From NCBI RefSeq assembly GCF_004343505.1, contig NZ_SLXU01000001.1, forward strand, positions 558,001 through 622,000: a stretch of 64,000 nt of DNA. Reading direction: 5' to 3'. The DNA is from Rhodovulum bhavnagarense. Lineage in GTDB: Bacteria > Pseudomonadota > Alphaproteobacteria > Rhodobacterales > Rhodobacteraceae. Below the pieces are notes generated by a model. That model was not told where the DNA came from and searched no databases. It was given only the letters and a program-made list of their open reading frames with translations. The position numbers and the translations under genes were made by a program. Each line of letters starts with the position of its first letter. Within the stretch, counting starts at the first letter, position 1. Shown here in pieces: positions 45,717 to 57,722 of this stretch.

Positions 45717-45840
45717 GCCTTGGATCGCCGATCCGCCGGGCTTTGGCTGTTGCCCGCCCGCCTGTCTTGCCGTGGATTACGTCACATGCTCGTTACGAGG
45801 GCAGGTTAGTCAGCATCCGAACCCACCGTATTTGCGGGGG

Positions 45841-45868
45841 TTGCCAGGCGGTTAACGCCATATATAGT
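45841..45868 (+). promoter_or_regulatory. Candidate promoter of the HNH gene
   Basis: A -35 TTGCCA and a -10 TATAGT are 16 bases apart. The spacer contains GGCGGTTAACGCC, a near-palindrome that may be an operator. It lies about 75 bases before the HNH start. Confidence 0.5.
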
Positions 45869-45943
45869 CATACACAGGCAAGGGGCGGGCGCGTCCCGCC
45901 TCGGGGCCGGGATCGGGCAGACGGGGCGGAGGCGGAGTCTCAA

Positions 45944-46528
45944 ATGGACGGCGATTTTAGAAGCACATTCGTGCGTGAACCGGGCAGTCTGAAGCATCAC
46001 CCCGCTCTTGTTCTGAATGCCGATTATCGCCCGCTTTCCTATTACCCGCTATCGCTGTGGCCATGGCAAGAGGCGGTCAAGGCTGCCTTTCTGGACCGGG
46101 TCGATATCGTCGCCGAATACGACCAGGTTGTGCGTAGCCCTTCGCATGAAATCCGAATACCCTCGGTCGTGGTACTCAAAGATTACGTCAAACCTCAAAA
46201 GCGCGTGGCCTTCACGCGCTTTAATCTTTTCTTGAGGGACGAATTTTCCTGCCAGTATTGTGGTTCGAGGGGGGATCTGACCTTCGATCATGTCGTGCCA
46301 CGGGCGCGGGGTGGGGTGACAAGCTGGGAAAATGTCGTGGCAGCCTGTGCCCGGTGCAACCTTCACAAGGGCTCTAAAAGCCTGCGTCAGGCCGGAATGG
46401 CTCTGCGCAAGACACCGAAACGTCCGGGCGCGGAAGAGTTACGCAATACCGGCCGCAAGTTTCCGCCCAACTACCTGCACGAAAGCTGGATCGATTTCCT
46501 TTACTGGGATGCCGAACTGGAAGCCTGA
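45944..46528 (+). CDS. HNH endonuclease domain protein
   Basis: A 194-residue protein. The zinc-binding HNH domain is at about residues 100-145: CQYCGS, the HVVPRARGG histidine motif, and CARCNLHKG. GGCGGAG lies before the ATG at 45944, which is preferred over longer upstream frames. Proteins of this type are widespread in alphaproteobacterial chromosomes with no known role. The gene stands alone, without a methylase or phage context, so a restriction role is unlikely. Confidence 0.85.
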   Translation: MDGDFRSTFVREPGSLKHHPALVLNADYRPLSYYPLSLWPWQEAVKAAFLDRVDIVAEYDQVVRSPSHEIRIPSVVVLKDYVKPQKRVAFTRFNLFLRDEFSCQYCGSRGDLTFDHVVPRARGGVTSWENVVAACARCNLHKGSKSLRQAGMALRKTPKRPGAEELRNTGRKFPPNYLHESWIDFLYWDAELEA

Positions 46529-46603
46529 CCCGCGGTTGCGCCGTCTTGTCAGCGTGCTAGACATCGAACAGGCCGCCTTGCGCCGCACGGGGAAGGGTTT
46601 CCC

Positions 46604-48054
<1,451 letters not shown>

Positions 48055-48058
<4 letters not shown>

Positions 48059-48719
48059 GGCTGGTCGAGTATCCAGATGCCGAGATGATGATGATCTCCC
48101 TTGCAAACGTGCTTGCGGGGGAAATTAACGCGGCCCTTACCCATGCCGATCGCGTCAGCATCGCCTTGCCCGGCGGTACGACACCTGGCCCGCTATATGA
48201 CGATTTGTGCGAGACCGGGCTGGATTGGGACCGCGTGCGCGTGTTGCCCACCGACGAACGGCTTGTGCCGCCCGATCACCCCCGCTCGAACGAGGGTATG
48301 TTGCGCGCGCGGCTCTTGACAGGGGCGGCGGCCAGGGCGCGGTTCGTCGGACTGCGTCCCGGCGCCGACGGCATGGCGGGCCTGGTCGAAAGGGTGCGCC
48401 GCGCGATGCCGCTGAACATTCTCGTTCTCGGTATGGGCGAGGACATGCATACCGCCTCGCTCTTCCCCGGCGCACCCGAGCTTGAGGCCGCGCTGGCGCC
48501 CGACGCGCCGCCGGTGATGCAGATCACCCCCCCCGGCCAGCCCGAGCCGCGCATGACCCTGACGGCGCCGGTACTGCGCGGTGCGTTGTCGACCCATATC
48601 CTGATCGCGGGCACCGAAAAGCGCGCCGCGCTGGAACATGCGGCAGAACTTGGCAACCCTCAACTCGCCCCGGTCTCTCTCGCTCTAAGGGGGGCGACGG
48701 TGCACTGGACGCAAGAGCA

Positions 48720-48723
<4 letters not shown>
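48055..48723 (+). CDS. pgl: 6-phosphogluconolactonase
   Basis: A 222-residue lactonase. A GTG start overlaps the zwf stop by four bases. Family motifs are [14 protein letters not shown] (sugar phosphate loop), [20 protein letters not shown], and [18 protein letters not shown]. It hydrolyses 6-phosphogluconolactone to 6-phosphogluconate. It is coupled to pgi through an ATGA overlap. Confidence 0.95.
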
Positions 48724-50342
<1,619 letters not shown>

Positions 50343-50364
50343 CGGGGCGAGGAAGTAATCAACC

Positions 50365-50438
50365 TGGAGCGGGTGAAGGGAATCGAACCCTCGTCTTAAG
50401 CTTGGGAAGCTCCTGCTCTACCATTGAGCTACACCCGC
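50365..50438 (-). tRNA. tRNA-Gly (anticodon CCC)
   Basis: A complete 74-base cloverleaf including an encoded CCA. The acceptor stem is GCGGGTG/CACCCGC with a U discriminator. The D arm GCTC...GAGC and T arm AGGG-TTCGATT-CCCT are standard. The anticodon loop TTCCCAA places CCC at 34-36. The first anticodon stem pair (27-43) is a G-A mismatch. It lies convergent to pgi. Confidence 0.95.
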
Positions 50439-50486
50439 CCGGTGCGCTTCGAGGTAGTCAAACCTCCCGCCCTCGTCAAGACCCGA

Positions 50487-52514
50487 TCAGCGCCGCCGCC
50501 GCCGGGTGCTGACGGCGGTATTGAATGAAACCTCGGGTAAGTTCACGGTCTTTTCCAGCTCTGGAAACGGATCGCTGGCATGGGGCAGGGCATTAGCGGC
50601 GACGAAATGTTCCTGGAATTTCGGCTCGACGGCTGTTTCCACCTTTTCGATCCGGCGCACGTTGTCCTCTATCAGCCGCCGCGCGGCGCGCGAACACAGC
50701 GCAATCCGCGCCCCCGTGCCGGCCGCGTTCCCGGCCGAACGCACATGATCCAGCGGCACGTCCGGGATCATGCCCAGTACCATCGCGTGCAGCGGGCTGA
50801 TATGCGCGCCAAAGGCTCCGGCCAGAACAACCCTGTCGACGCGCGTGACCCCCATTCGGTCCATCAACAGGCGCGCCCCGGCATAAAGCGCCGATTTCGC
50901 CAGTTGGATCGCCCGGATATCGCCTTGGGTCACCGTGATGACAGGCCCGCCCGCAGCCGAGCCATCATGCAACACATAGGCCTGTGTCCGCCCCTCGGGG
51001 ACGCAGCGCGCGCTGCCGGTCTGTTCGGCTGTGCCGATCAGGCCAGCCGAGTCGAGCAACCCGGCCATCCGCATTTCGGCAACCGCCTCGATGATACCGG
51101 AGCCGCAGATGCCGGTTACGCCGCCCTTTCCGAGGGCGGCCTCGAACCCTTCCTCATCCGACCACAGGTCGCACCCGATCACCCGGAACCGCGGCTCTTT
51201 CGTGGCAGGGTCGATGCGGACACGTTCGATCGCGCCAGGGGCGGCGCGCTGACCGGAACTGATCTGGGCCCCTTCAAAGGCCGGGCCGGTTGGCGAGGAA
51301 CAGGCCAGAACCCGCGTCCGGTCGCCCAGGATGATCTCGGCATTGGTGCCGACATCGACGATCAGCACCAGGTCCTCGGATTTCTCGGGCGCCTCGCTCA
51401 GCGCCACCGCAGCAGCATCCGCGCCCACATGGCCCGCAATGAGAGGCAGGACGTATGCCCGGCCGGACGGGTTGATCGATCTTATCCCGAGTGCGCCCGC
51501 CGTGATCTCGACCGCGCCGGATGTTGCCAGCGCGAAAGGGGCCTGACCCAGTTCCACGGGGTCTATTCCCAGTGCAAGATGATGCATGACGGGGTTACAG
51601 ACCAGCACTGCCTCGACCATGGTGCGCGGGTCGATCCCGGCCTCTTGCGTAATGGCGCGCGCCAACTCGTCCAGGGCGCCGTGCACAGCGGTCGTCATCT
51701 CGCCCGCGCCGCCGGGATTCATCATGGCATATGATACCCGGCTCATCAGGTCTTCGCCAAACCGGATTTGCGGGTTCATCACCCCGGACGAGGCGACAAC
51801 CGCGCCAGTGGCAAGGTCGGTCAGGTGCGCGGCAATGGTGGTGGACCCGAGGTCGATCGCAAGCCCGTATAGCGGTCCCTCGAAAAAGCCGGGCCAGAGG
51901 TCGAGGATCTCTGCCTCCCCCCCTGTATGGGGCTGGTGTAGCGCCACCGTCACCTGCCAGTGACCTGCGCGCAACACTTCTTGCAAACGTGCCAGCACAG
52001 GCAGCGAGGCCCGCGCCTCGGGCAGGCCCCATTGCGCGGCCAATGCCGCGTTCAGCCGCTCCAGGTCGCCGGTTGGGGCATGCATGTCCGGCGCGGCGAC
52101 ATCGACGAGGAAAAGCCGTGTCGCCGGGTCCATTGCCACTGCGCGGGCCTCGGCGGCCTTGCGCACCACCTGTCGGTGCAACTGGCTTTCGGGGGGGATA
52201 TCAAGCACGACATCCGAAAGGATCTGGGCCTGACAGCCCAGGCGACGACCGGGTTTCAGGCCGCGTTTTTCATCATAGCGTTGTTCGACCGCGTTGATCG
52301 GTGACAACGCATCCTCTGAAACGGTAAGTCCGTGTTTGGAAAAATGGCCGATGCCTGGGGCCACCTGGCATTTGGAACAGATGCCGCGCCCGCCGCAGAC
52401 GCTGTCCAGATCGACGCCCAACCGGCGAGCGGCATCCAGAACGGTGGTTCCGCGGGGCACGTGGCCGCGTTTTCCCGAAGGCGTGAAGATTACAAGAGGG
52501 TCCTGCTCGGTCAT
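50487..52514 (-). CDS. Corrinoid activation/reactivation protein (RACo/RamA-like, DUF4445)
   Basis: A 675-residue ATP-dependent reductive activator of corrinoid proteins. The N-terminal ferredoxin domain has cysteines in CGGRGICSKC and GCQAQ for a [2Fe-2S] cluster (about 40-95). The C-terminal ASKHA-type domain has AIDLGSTTIAAHLTDLATG (about 218-236) and IVDVGTNAEIILG. RamA-like proteins are reported to reactivate B12 for split methionine synthases in Rhodobacteraceae such as Phaeobacter. It is last in a four-gene operon with the methyl-THF enzymes, which supports that job here. A basic tail (STRRRRR) ends the protein. Confidence 0.9.
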   Translation of the reverse strand: MTEQDPLVIFTPSGKRGHVPRGTTVLDAARRLGVDLDSVCGGRGICSKCQVAPGIGHFSKHGLTVSEDALSPINAVEQRYDEKRGLKPGRRLGCQAQILSDVVLDIPPESQLHRQVVRKAAEARAVAMDPATRLFLVDVAAPDMHAPTGDLERLNAALAAQWGLPEARASLPVLARLQEVLRAGHWQVTVALHQPHTGGEAEILDLWPGFFEGPLYGLAIDLGSTTIAAHLTDLATGAVVASSGVMNPQIRFGEDLMSRVSYAMMNPGGAGEMTTAVHGALDELARAITQEAGIDPRTMVEAVLVCNPVMHHLALGIDPVELGQAPFALATSGAVEITAGALGIRSINPSGRAYVLPLIAGHVGADAAAVALSEAPEKSEDLVLIVDVGTNAEIILGDRTRVLACSSPTGPAFEGAQISSGQRAAPGAIERVRIDPATKEPRFRVIGCDLWSDEEGFEAALGKGGVTGICGSGIIEAVAEMRMAGLLDSAGLIGTAEQTGSARCVPEGRTQAYVLHDGSAAGGPVITVTQGDIRAIQLAKSALYAGARLLMDRMGVTRVDRVVLAGAFGAHISPLHAMVLGMIPDVPLDHVRSAGNAAGTGARIALCSRAARRLIEDNVRRIEKVETAVEPKFQEHFVAANALPHASDPFPELEKTVNLPEVSFNTAVSTRRRRR

Positions 52515-52543
52515 CGCTTTGTCCCGTTCCGATTACCACCCGC

Positions 52544-53503
52544 TTAACTGCGGCGTCGGCGCCGACCGCCACGCCCGGCCCCTGCCTGCGCGCCCGCTTT
52601 GGACGCCTCGGGGAAGGGCGTTCCTTCGGCCACGGCGTCCAACACGCGGGAAAACCCGATCCAGGTCGAGCCGTTCTCGTCGTGGTTCATCAACAGGTTC
52701 GCGGCGCGCACGGCCTCCATCTCGACGGGGCGCAGCGGGTTCATGATCGCGCTTGTCATCCCGGCCCCGATCGCCATCGGCAGGAAGGCCGCGTTGATTC
52801 CGTGCCGGTGCGGCAGACCGAAGGAAATGTTCGAGGCGCCACAGGTCGTGTTCACCCCCAGCTCCTCGCGCAGGCGCCGGACCAGGGCAAAGACCTGCTG
52901 ACCGGCGCTGGCCATTGCACCTATGGGCATCACCAGCGGGTCCACGACGATGTCATGGGCGGGGATGCCGAAATCGGCGGCGCGCTGGACGATCTTTCTG
53001 GCCACGTCGAAGCGCACGTCTGGGTCTTCGGATATGCCCGTGTCGTCGTTCGAGATCGCCACTACCGGAACATTGTATTTCTTCACCAGCGGCAGAACGC
53101 GCTCCAGCCGCTCCTCTTCGCCGGTGACGGAATTGAGCAGCGGCCGGCCCTGCGCGACCTCCAGCCCCGCCTCCAGCGCGCCGGGGACCGAAGAGTCGAT
53201 GCACAACGGTACATCGACCAGCCCCTGAACAAGCTCGATCATCCGGCGCATGAGCGGCGGCTCGGTTTCGTTGGGATTGGGGTTGGAGTTGTAGACCACG
53301 CCCGCGTTCACATCGAGAACCATCGCCCCGCAAGCTACCTGTTCCAACGCGTCTCTTTCTACGGTCGAGAAATCGCCCGCTTCCAGTTCTGCCGCCAGTT
53401 TCTTGCGGCCTGTGGGGTTGATCCGTTCGCCGATCACGCAGAACGGGTCGTCAAATCCGATTGCGACGGTTCGGGTCCTGGATTCGAGCACGGTGCGGGT
53501 CAT
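52544..53503 (-). CDS. Methyltetrahydrofolate:corrinoid methyltransferase (pterin-binding)
   Basis: A 319-residue TIM-barrel pterin-binding protein. FCVIGERINPTGRKK is the family N-terminus; LDVNAG, CIDSS and NSVTGEEERLE follow, and GASNISFGLPHR is near residue 225. It corresponds to the folate domain of MetH or to AcsE/MeTr and would transfer the methyl group of CH3-THF to a corrinoid protein not in this window. GAGGA lies upstream. It is 29 bases before the corrinoid activator gene, and its C-terminus is Gly/Arg-rich. Confidence 0.9.
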   Translation of the reverse strand: MTRTVLESRTRTVAIGFDDPFCVIGERINPTGRKKLAAELEAGDFSTVERDALEQVACGAMVLDVNAGVVYNSNPNPNETEPPLMRRMIELVQGLVDVPLCIDSSVPGALEAGLEVAQGRPLLNSVTGEEERLERVLPLVKKYNVPVVAISNDDTGISEDPDVRFDVARKIVQRAADFGIPAHDIVVDPLVMPIGAMASAGQQVFALVRRLREELGVNTTCGASNISFGLPHRHGINAAFLPMAIGAGMTSAIMNPLRPVEMEAVRAANLLMNHDENGSTWIGFSRVLDAVAEGTPFPEASKAGAQAGAGRGGRRRRRS

Positions 53504-53512
53504 GGAAACTCC

Positions 53513-54427
53513 TCAACTTTGCTGCGCCGGGGCAAGGCCATGATCGGCCAGCCATGCGGCATTCGTTGCGATCCCGCCGAGCGGGAAGAAATGGACGCCC
53601 TGGATCGGGAAATCGGGGCGCGATGCGGCGGCTTTGGCAAGATCACCCAGGAACGCGTCAGGGGTGAAGGGCATCACCAGCTTTGAAACGTCCCGCGCCC
53701 GGCGTTGCAACACGGCCAGCGAAGGGCCGACACCGCAGGCAATGGCGTATTTTACCAGGGTCTGCAACTTTGCCGGCCCGGCCACGCCAATGTGGATGGG
53801 CAGGTCGACGCCGGCCGCGCGCACCCGGTCTGCCCAGTCGATCACCGGGACCGCGTCAAAGGCGAATTGGGTTATCACCGCCATCCGGGCATCGGTGCGT
53901 TCGGAAAATGCCTGTTTCCATCCAAGCGCGGCCATCATGTTGGCCTCGCCCCCGTCGGGGTCGATATCGCGAGAGCCTTCCGGATGTCCGGCCACGTACA
54001 GATGCGTGAACCCCGCCTTGTCGAACAGCCCCGTCTCTAGCAGTTGCATCGAGGAATGGAACACGCCCCGCGGCCGGGCAATGCCTCCTGCCAGGATCAG
54101 CCCCGCGTTCACGCCAGCCTCGCCGCCATAACGCGCGATCCAGTCCGCAAGCGTTGCGAAATCGGGGATCGAGCGCGCGGGGAAATGCGGTATGGGATGA
54201 AACCCCTCATCCCGCAGGCGTCTTGCGGTCGCGACCATATCCGTGATCGATGTGCCGTCGAGATGGGCGATATAGACCCGCGTGCCCGCGGGCAGCAGGG
54301 CGCGGAAATCATCGATCTTCTCCGCGGTGCGTGGCATTACCTCGACCGAATAGCCCTCGACAAAGGCGGCCAGCGGGCCGCCCCGCGGAGCGCGCGTCTC
54401 GCGCCGTTTGAAATGCAGAAGTCCCAT
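53513..54427 (-). CDS. Methylenetetrahydrofolate reductase family protein
   Basis: A 304-residue TIM-barrel protein of the MTHFR family, which reduces 5,10-methylene-THF to 5-methyl-THF. GGGAGG lies 5 bases before the ATG at 54427, which is preferred over an upstream TTG at 54463. Recognisable parts are SVEVMPRT, YIAHLDGTSITDMVATARRL (analogous to VTWGAGG regions), HPEGSRDIDPDG, and AVITQFAFDAVPVIDWADRVRAAG. It lies between the small protein gene and the pterin methyltransferase gene and would supply its substrate. Confidence 0.85.
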   Translation of the reverse strand: MGLLHFKRRETRAPRGGPLAAFVEGYSVEVMPRTAEKIDDFRALLPAGTRVYIAHLDGTSITDMVATARRLRDEGFHPIPHFPARSIPDFATLADWIARYGGEAGVNAGLILAGGIARPRGVFHSSMQLLETGLFDKAGFTHLYVAGHPEGSRDIDPDGGEANMMAALGWKQAFSERTDARMAVITQFAFDAVPVIDWADRVRAAGVDLPIHIGVAGPAKLQTLVKYAIACGVGPSLAVLQRRARDVSKLVMPFTPDAFLGDLAKAAASRPDFPIQGVHFFPLGGIATNAAWLADHGLAPAQQS

Positions 54428-54447
54428 GGCGGCCTCCCGGAGCCTGT

Positions 54448-54750
54448 TCACGATGTTTCCCAACCGGAAGACTCGATCAGTGCCTTCAGCCGTGCGGCGT
54501 CATAGGTCGCCTCGATCCGGCTTGCCTCGGCCTCTGCCAGCATGGCGGCCTCGCCCTCAAGCGTGACCGGATCCGCCCTGCGCCAGTCGGCAAGATAGGC
54601 GTCGCTGTCGCGCGCGCCCACCGCCATGGCGCAGCGGTCGATGGCCTGTTCGAAGCGGGGGTCCAGGATGCGCTTGGCCGCCCTGCGTCCCCGGCCGACG
54701 ATGACCTGGGCGGGGATGTCGCGCCAGTAGATGACTGTGATCTCGGGCAT
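54448..54750 (-). CDS. Small virulence-factor-domain protein, first gene of the corrinoid operon
   Basis: A 100-residue soluble protein beginning MPEITVIYWRDIPAQVIVGRGRRAAKR, the pattern of the conserved small family annotated as virulence factor domain. It has no catalytic motif that I recognise. The start at 54750 follows GAAGGAAA. The family is commonly found with the following MTHFR-like and methyltransferase genes, so an accessory role in methyl transfer is likely. The name does not imply pathogenicity. Confidence 0.8.
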   Translation of the reverse strand: MPEITVIYWRDIPAQVIVGRGRRAAKRILDPRFEQAIDRCAMAVGARDSDAYLADWRRADPVTLEGEAAMLAEAEASRIEATYDAARLKALIESSGWETS

Positions 54751-54780
54751 CTGATTCGTTTCCTTCCCTGTTCCGCTTGT

Positions 54781-54812
54781 AATCCGGCCCATTGTCGCGG
54801 ATAGGCCGGATT
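54781..54812 (-). promoter_or_regulatory. Inverted repeat in the leader of the corrinoid/folate operon
   Basis: AATCCGGCC and GGCCGGATT form a perfect 9-bp stem around 14 bases, 31 bases before the first gene of the operon. It could be an RNA hairpin in the leader or a binding site. No known SAM, SAH or cobalamin riboswitch core is recognisable beside it. Confidence 0.4.
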
Positions 54813-54989
54813 TCGACCGGATGGGCGCCGCTAACGACGGATCTAGACGAGCGGTGGGAGCGCGGCCAGTAGGCAGGATCGGAAAAATACTCATCAAGAC
54901 CATGAGGTCGGGCCCGTATCGATCTGCGCCATTGCAAGGGAAAGGGGCAGGGGCTACGGTTGACACAACTCGATCTGGAGGGCGGTTCT

Positions 54990-56102
54990 ATGGCGCCCAG
55001 GCGTCCCAATGGTGCGGGCGCGTTCCCCAAAGCGGTTGTAACCCCCGCGCCAAATCCGCCGGACCCAGCGTCGCTATACGCAGCGCTGGATCTCGGCACC
55101 AATAGCTGTCGCATGCTGATTGCCCAGCCAAAGGGTAACCAGTTCCATGTGGTGGACAGTTTTTCGAAGTCGGTCCAGCTTGGTACCGGGCTTGAATCTT
55201 CCGGCCGGCTCAGCCGTGCCTCGATCGCGCGCACGGTACAGGCGCTGCGTATCTGCAAGGGCAAGCTGGAAAAGCACCAGGTGGACCGCATGCGCCTGGT
55301 TGCCACCGAGGCTTGCCGACGCGCGGTCAACGCGCGTGAGTTCATGCGCATGGTCCGGCGCGAGACGGGACTCGATCTGGAGATCATCGAGCCGGAGGAG
55401 GAGGCCCGGCTGGCCGTGGTATCCTGCGCGCCGCTGGTCTCGACCAAGACCGAGCAGTTGCTGGTGGTCGATATCGGGGGCGGGTCGACCGAACTTGTAT
55501 GGATCGACCTTTCAGCCGTTCCGCGCCACGACCGGCCGCGCGCGATCATGCGGCTGCATGCGGGGTTTCATACCAAGGACAGCCCGTTTCCGGCCGCCCG
55601 CGTGGTCGACTGGATATCCGTGCCGCTGGGGGTGGCGACCTTGCGCGAGCAATTCGACGACGTCGAGGATGACCATGCCCGCTTTGCGCTGATGAGCTGG
55701 TTCTTCGAGGAAAACCTTGCCGGCTTTGCCCCCTATGCGGCCGAGCAGACCAAGGAGGGGTTCCAGATCATCGGCACGTCGGGGACGGTTACCACGGTCG
55801 CGGCCAGCCACCTGGGATTGCGTCGCTATGATCGGACCAAGGTGGACGGCCTCAGGATGACATCGGCCCAGATCGACCGGGTGATCCGAGATTACCTGGA
55901 CCTTGGCCCGGACGGGCGGCGTGCAGATCCCAGGATCGGGCGCGATCGCCATGCGCTGATCATGTCGGGCGCGGCGATCTTGCAGGCGCTGATGCGGGTC
56001 TGGCCGACCGATCGGCTTTCGGTGGCCGACCGGGGCTTGCGCGAGGGGCTGCTTTACGCGCAGATGAGCGCCGATGGCGTGCTGGAGGATGGCCCGTTCT
56101 GA
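54990..56102 (+). CDS. ppx: Exopolyphosphatase/guanosine pentaphosphatase family protein
   Basis: A 370-residue Ppx/GppA phosphatase of the ASKHA fold. ALDLGTNSCRMLIA (about 31-44) and VVDIGGGSTELVW (about 158-170) are the phosphate loops, with the catalytic Glu in the EPEEEARL region. GGAGGG precedes the ATG at 54990; a TTG 30 bases upstream is less likely. It is shorter than E. coli Ppx (about 510). rlmE follows on the same strand. Confidence 0.92.
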   Translation: MAPRRPNGAGAFPKAVVTPAPNPPDPASLYAALDLGTNSCRMLIAQPKGNQFHVVDSFSKSVQLGTGLESSGRLSRASIARTVQALRICKGKLEKHQVDRMRLVATEACRRAVNAREFMRMVRRETGLDLEIIEPEEEARLAVVSCAPLVSTKTEQLLVVDIGGGSTELVWIDLSAVPRHDRPRAIMRLHAGFHTKDSPFPAARVVDWISVPLGVATLREQFDDVEDDHARFALMSWFFEENLAGFAPYAAEQTKEGFQIIGTSGTVTTVAASHLGLRRYDRTKVDGLRMTSAQIDRVIRDYLDLGPDGRRADPRIGRDRHALIMSGAAILQALMRVWPTDRLSVADRGLREGLLYAQMSADGVLEDGPF

Positions 56103-56143
56103 GCCCATGGCGCGGCGTTGCGCCGGTGGACAGGGCGGGGCAT

Positions 56144-56165
56144 GGGTATTTTTGCCAAGAAGAAG
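56144..56165 (+). repeat. Copy D of the 22-nt intergenic motif
   Basis: It reads GGGTATTTTT then GCCAAGAAGAAG, sense to rlmE and 30 bases before its start. In one frame it would read Met-Gly-Ile-Phe-Ala-Lys-Lys-Lys, which explains false N-terminal extensions of the downstream gene. Confidence 0.8.
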
Positions 56166-56195
56166 CACAGGGTCCGCCTCGGGCGGGAAACGGGA

Positions 56196-56918
56196 ATGAC
56201 AGAGAAAAAGGGCAGTAGCGGGCGCGGACAGCGCGATCTGAAGGTCAAGGTCAAGACGGCGCGGGGGCGGCGCCTGTCCTCGACGCGCTGGCTTGAGAGG
56301 CAATTGAACGATCCTTACGTCAAGCGGGCACGGGCCGAAGGCTATCGCGGGCGCGCAGCGTTCAAGATCCTGGAACTGGACGACAAGTATCATTTCCTGC
56401 GTCCGGGGGCGCGGGTGGTTGACCTGGGCTGCGCGCCGGGCGGCTGGTGCCAGGTCGCGGTGGGCCGGGTCAATGCGCTTGGGGAAAAGCCGGGCAAGCC
56501 GGTGGGCACGGTCCTGGGGGTGGACTTGCAGCCGGTGGAACCGATCCCGGGGGCGGAGGTGCATCAGCTTGATTTTCTTGAGGAAGGGGCGGACATGAAG
56601 GTGAAGGGATGGCTGGGCGGGCGAGCCGATGTTGTCATGAGCGACATGGCCGCGGCAAGTTCTGGTCACAAGCAGACTGATCATCTGCGCATCATAGCCC
56701 TGTGCGAGGCGGCTGCGGAGCTGGCCTTTGACGTCTTGGAAGAGGGGGGAACCTTCGTGGCCAAGGTATTGGCCGGGGGCGCGGAGGCAGAGTTGCAAAA
56801 GCTCTTGAAACAACGATTCGAAAAGGTGGCGAATGTCAAGCCGCCGGCAAGCCGGCCCGATAGCTCGGAGAAATTCGTGGTTGCCACCGGGTTTCGCGGA
56901 CGGCCCGAGGCCGGGTAA
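56196..56918 (+). CDS. rlmE: 23S rRNA (uridine-2'-O) methyltransferase
   Basis: A 240-residue FtsJ/RrmJ methyltransferase. The start at 56196 ([11 protein letters not shown]) is preferred; the longer frame begins within the 22-nt motif. The SAM loop [15 protein letters not shown] (about 78-92), the K-D-K-E tetrad residues in [30 protein letters not shown] and VAKVLAGG, and the C-terminal [14 protein letters not shown] are present. It methylates U2552 of 23S rRNA in E. coli. Confidence 0.96.
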   Translation: MTEKKGSSGRGQRDLKVKVKTARGRRLSSTRWLERQLNDPYVKRARAEGYRGRAAFKILELDDKYHFLRPGARVVDLGCAPGGWCQVAVGRVNALGEKPGKPVGTVLGVDLQPVEPIPGAEVHQLDFLEEGADMKVKGWLGGRADVVMSDMAAASSGHKQTDHLRIIALCEAAAELAFDVLEEGGTFVAKVLAGGAEAELQKLLKQRFEKVANVKPPASRPDSSEKFVVATGFRGRPEAG

Positions 56919-56921
56919 GGT

Positions 56922-57722
56922 TCAGCCGCGCCAGGCCAGAAGACGGCGTTCGGCCCAGCCGATGGCCGCGCTTGTTACCACGCCCAATGCCGAGAGGATG
57001 ACCACGCCGGCAAACAGTCTTTCGAGGTCGTAAAGCGATCCGGCTTGCAGGATGTAGGCGCCAATCCCGTGTTCGGCACCCAGCATCTCGGCCGCGACCA
57101 GCAGGATGATCCCGATTGCGAGGCTCACGCGCAGGCCCGACAGGATACCGGGCAGGGCGCCTGGCAGGACGATCTTGCGCACGATTGACAGCCAGTCGAG
57201 GCCGAAGCTTTGGCCCATGCGGATCAGGGTGCGGTCCACGGTATCGACCGCGCCATAGGTTGCCACGACGGTCGGCGTGAAGGTGCCCAACGCGATCAGC
57301 GCGTATTTCGACCCCTCGTCGATGCCAAACCAGATCACGAAAAGCGGTAGCAGCGCGATCTTGGGGATCGGGAACAGGGCGGCGACCACGGGGGCCAGCC
57401 CGGCGCGCACCAGGCTGAACAGCCCCATCAGCACGCCGATGCCGATACCCGCACTGATCCCCAGCACCGAACCCACCGCCAGGCGGCTTAGCGAAGGGAC
57501 AAGGTGGGTGAACAGCATCCCGCTTGCTGCGAGATCCCACAGCGTGGTGCCCACGTCGGAGGGCCTGGGCAGGGTGAGTGCGGAGATAGCTCCAGACCGC
57601 GTACCCCACTCGACCAGCGCGACCAGGAGTACGAAGACGGCAAGGCCGACGCCGCGCACGCGGCGGAGCCGAAAGCCGCCGCCGCGGAACGGCACGGGCG
57701 TGGTTTGCAACTCAGGCATCAT
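56922..57722 (-). CDS. ABC transporter permease, NitT/TauT family
   Basis: A 266-residue permease with about six helices and the SsuC/TauC-type EAA loop region (LPGILSGLRVSLAIGIILLVAAEMLGAEHGIGAYI). It overlaps the ATPase gene by 11 bases. Family members import sulfonates, nitrate, bicarbonate or thiamine precursors; nothing here selects one. Confidence 0.9.
   Translation of the reverse strand: MMPELQTTPVPFRGGGFRLRRVRGVGLAVFVLLVALVEWGTRSGAISALTLPRPSDVGTTLWDLAASGMLFTHLVPSLSRLAVGSVLGISAGIGIGVLMGLFSLVRAGLAPVVAALFPIPKIALLPLFVIWFGIDEGSKYALIALGTFTPTVVATYGAVDTVDRTLIRMGQSFGLDWLSIVRKIVLPGALPGILSGLRVSLAIGIILLVAAEMLGAEHGIGAYILQAGSLYDLERLFAGVVILSALGVVTSAAIGWAERRLLAWRG

Noticed and set aside
45944-46528. 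HNH protein as part of a restriction or phage element
   Set aside because: No methyltransferase, integrase or phage gene is nearby, and its base composition resembles its neighbours.
54428-54463. TTG start for the MTHFR-like gene
   Set aside because: The ATG at 54427 has GGGAGG at ideal spacing; the TTG lies inside the previous gene without such a site.
56118-56195. N-terminal extension of rlmE
   Set aside because: It consists of the 22-nt motif read as protein; the ATG at 56196 gives the normal family start.
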